Shown here in pieces: positions 62,727 through 64,000 of a DNA stretch of 64,000 bases (the stretch's first letter is position 1; the number at the start of each line of letters is the position of its first letter). The stretch comes from Cryptomeria japonica (Eukaryota > Streptophyta > Pinopsida > Cupressales > Cupressaceae). Location: NCBI RefSeq assembly GCF_030272615.1, contig NC_081407.1:436140230-436204229 (forward strand), in the 5' to 3' direction. The position numbers were made by a program, and so were the translations under genes. Under the pieces are notes generated by a model. It saw only the letters and a program-made list of their open reading frames with translations. It had not been told where the DNA came from and ran no database searches.

Positions 62727-64000
62727 CAGTTGTACAGAATACAGATGGTGGAAATATGAGTCAGTAAGATAACTGAAGCTTACTAAACATAGCTTCTCAT
62801 ACAAGGAAAAAGAAAATAAAAACAAGCGCCAAAACAATTCATGTGTTCCACTTTCACCAACCATATTAAGGATTACTTTCGATTATCCTATATTTTTCTT
62901 TAAACCCCCCGTTAAAATGTAAATTGTTATTCCAATTCCATCAACCTCACACTGCTAATGTGTGGTGGGTGCAATTAATGTCCATGTGGCAAATCTATAA
63001 AAAAAGCAGTAGTAAAAATGGATTTTAATTTGAATGCCATATGAGATTTTCTGTTTTGGGTTTCTATATACACAGGTTCTCACTTTCACTCCCACTGTGG
63101 CTGTGGAACACCTATCAGAATGAAAACATTTATTCATCCAGGGCACTGCCGGGCAGCATAACCAGGTTGTCTGGGCTGTGCCCAGGGTGGATCTCTTAAG
63201 AGGCCTACTTCGACAAACAAAATCCTCTCAATTTAGCTACAATAATATGCATCTGATAAATCATATAAGAAAAAACTTAAAACATAATCAAATCGCATTA
63301 TTGTTACATTAAGTTGCCCCAACCTTGCTCTTTCTCTGCATTTCAGTATTTTATTCATTATGTATTTCAATACCTCACAAAGCCAAATTCAAAAACAGCA
63401 TTGCAATGGTTCAGTGTTTCATTCTACGGAGATGACAAATACAAAAGAGATTTTTAGTCTGGGCAGTTTATTTTAAATTCTTGGAAACCCTTTGGGTATG
63501 CCTATACCCAAGCTGGACCTGTGCCCATATCCAACAGAACCCAGTAACATAGTGCGAATGGATTAGACCCAGAATTATACATAAACAAAGGTAACTTTAC
63601 AAATCCTAAAACATAAAGATCAACTGAAAAATTCTTTGATATAATGCACACGCTAGTGTACTTTGCACAGTATGAACTTTGGAAGTGGATAAATATGTCT
63701 GAAATTAACAAACTGTTGTCACAATGAATATTGTCTAGGTATTGCAATGTTGTACATCTTTGGGAATGAATGAAAATGCATCAATACACTGAAAAGACCA
63801 ATAAATATTCTCAGTGGACTTAAAAATTAGAGAAAAAATTCATAAAGGTAGAAAAATGGAGAGCACGTGGACAATAACGGCCAGAGCAAAGATATGGACA
63901 AAAAACCTGTGTTACAGGTTCACCAGTAACACCTGACGAACCTAGAAGAGTTTGGGCATTCCCATCCCAGATCAGATCCAGCATGGGTCCCTAAGCCTGA
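62727..64000. other. Right-hand flank, no gene established
   Basis: The sequence is AT-rich. Two short GC-richer islands, about 63.13-63.22 kb and 63.90-64.00 kb, could be exon or UTR pieces on the minus strand (the latter has an open stretch MLDLIWDGNAQTLLG ending at a possible GT donor). No family is recognised and no phase-compatible partner was found. Confidence 0.35.

Noticed and set aside
62955-63250. Minus strand open frame with a GC-richer patch
   Set aside because: No recognised family, an in-frame stop in each plausible splice arrangement, and only about 60 codons long.
63906-64000. Possible minus strand exon (MLDLIWDGNAQTLLG) as first exon of the MOS1-like gene or of a neighbour
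   Set aside because: It does not resemble the MOS1 amino terminus (GERRW-like), the alternative frame that would fit the splice phase is not conserved, and no partner exon was found.
1-64000. tRNA, rRNA or organellar insertions
   Set aside because: No tRNA-like arms, rRNA words or chloroplast/mitochondrial genes were noticed on reading. The tRNA-like words seen are retroelement primer sites.

Overview
The window looks like nuclear DNA from a seed plant with a large, repeat-rich genome. A gymnosperm would fit, judging by stacked LTR elements, large AT-rich introns and long gene-free stretches, but that is an inference from style and the species cannot be read from the sequence. Only one host gene is convincing. 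Most of the remaining DNA is nested mobile elements, several of which can be delimited to the base by their target-site duplications (TSDs). LTR-type elements are treated here as fossils. LAYOUT. 1-2243 is the tail of an LTR element with an accessory coding region, followed by the start of its 3' LTR. About 2.8-12.9 kb holds two copies of one unclassified family ('family A'): a + strand copy split by a - strand copy (4791-10082) flanked by a GGAGG TSD. 12.9-16.6 kb is gene-free and contains a 2 x 370 bp tandem repeat. 16610-35461 is a Copia element (Copia-1, TSD AGTTT). Its 3' LTR was later hit twice: by a CACTA DNA transposon (23515-30247, TSD GTT) and by a gag-protease-only Copia element (Copia-2, 30324-35379, minus strand, TSD CTAAG). 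35.5-39.1 kb is a decayed repeat with a minisatellite built on an AAGTCYGCCC core, and 39103-41074 is a solo LTR (TSD CTTAC). HOST GENE. 43554-52396, minus strand, carries seven exons of a MODIFIER OF SNC1 1 (MOS1)-like gene of the BAT2/PRRC2 family. About 1,924 codons are visible and the first coding exon was not found. One intron holds a hAT relic (50941-51755). Upstream lies Copia-3 (56111-62721, TSD GTTAT), itself interrupted by a 720 bp hAT MITE (60414-61133, TSD CGTGGTAC). The most notable object is the CACTA element. It carries a broken piece of a DRM-type de novo DNA methyltransferase gene, a PPR gene fragment in both orientations, and a LINE fragment. It is therefore a gene-capturing transposon carrying part of a gene that in plants helps silence transposons. 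The second is family A, which has TG...CA ends, a 5 bp duplication and a promoter-like leader before a long unknown reading frame, but no recognisable LTR pair.
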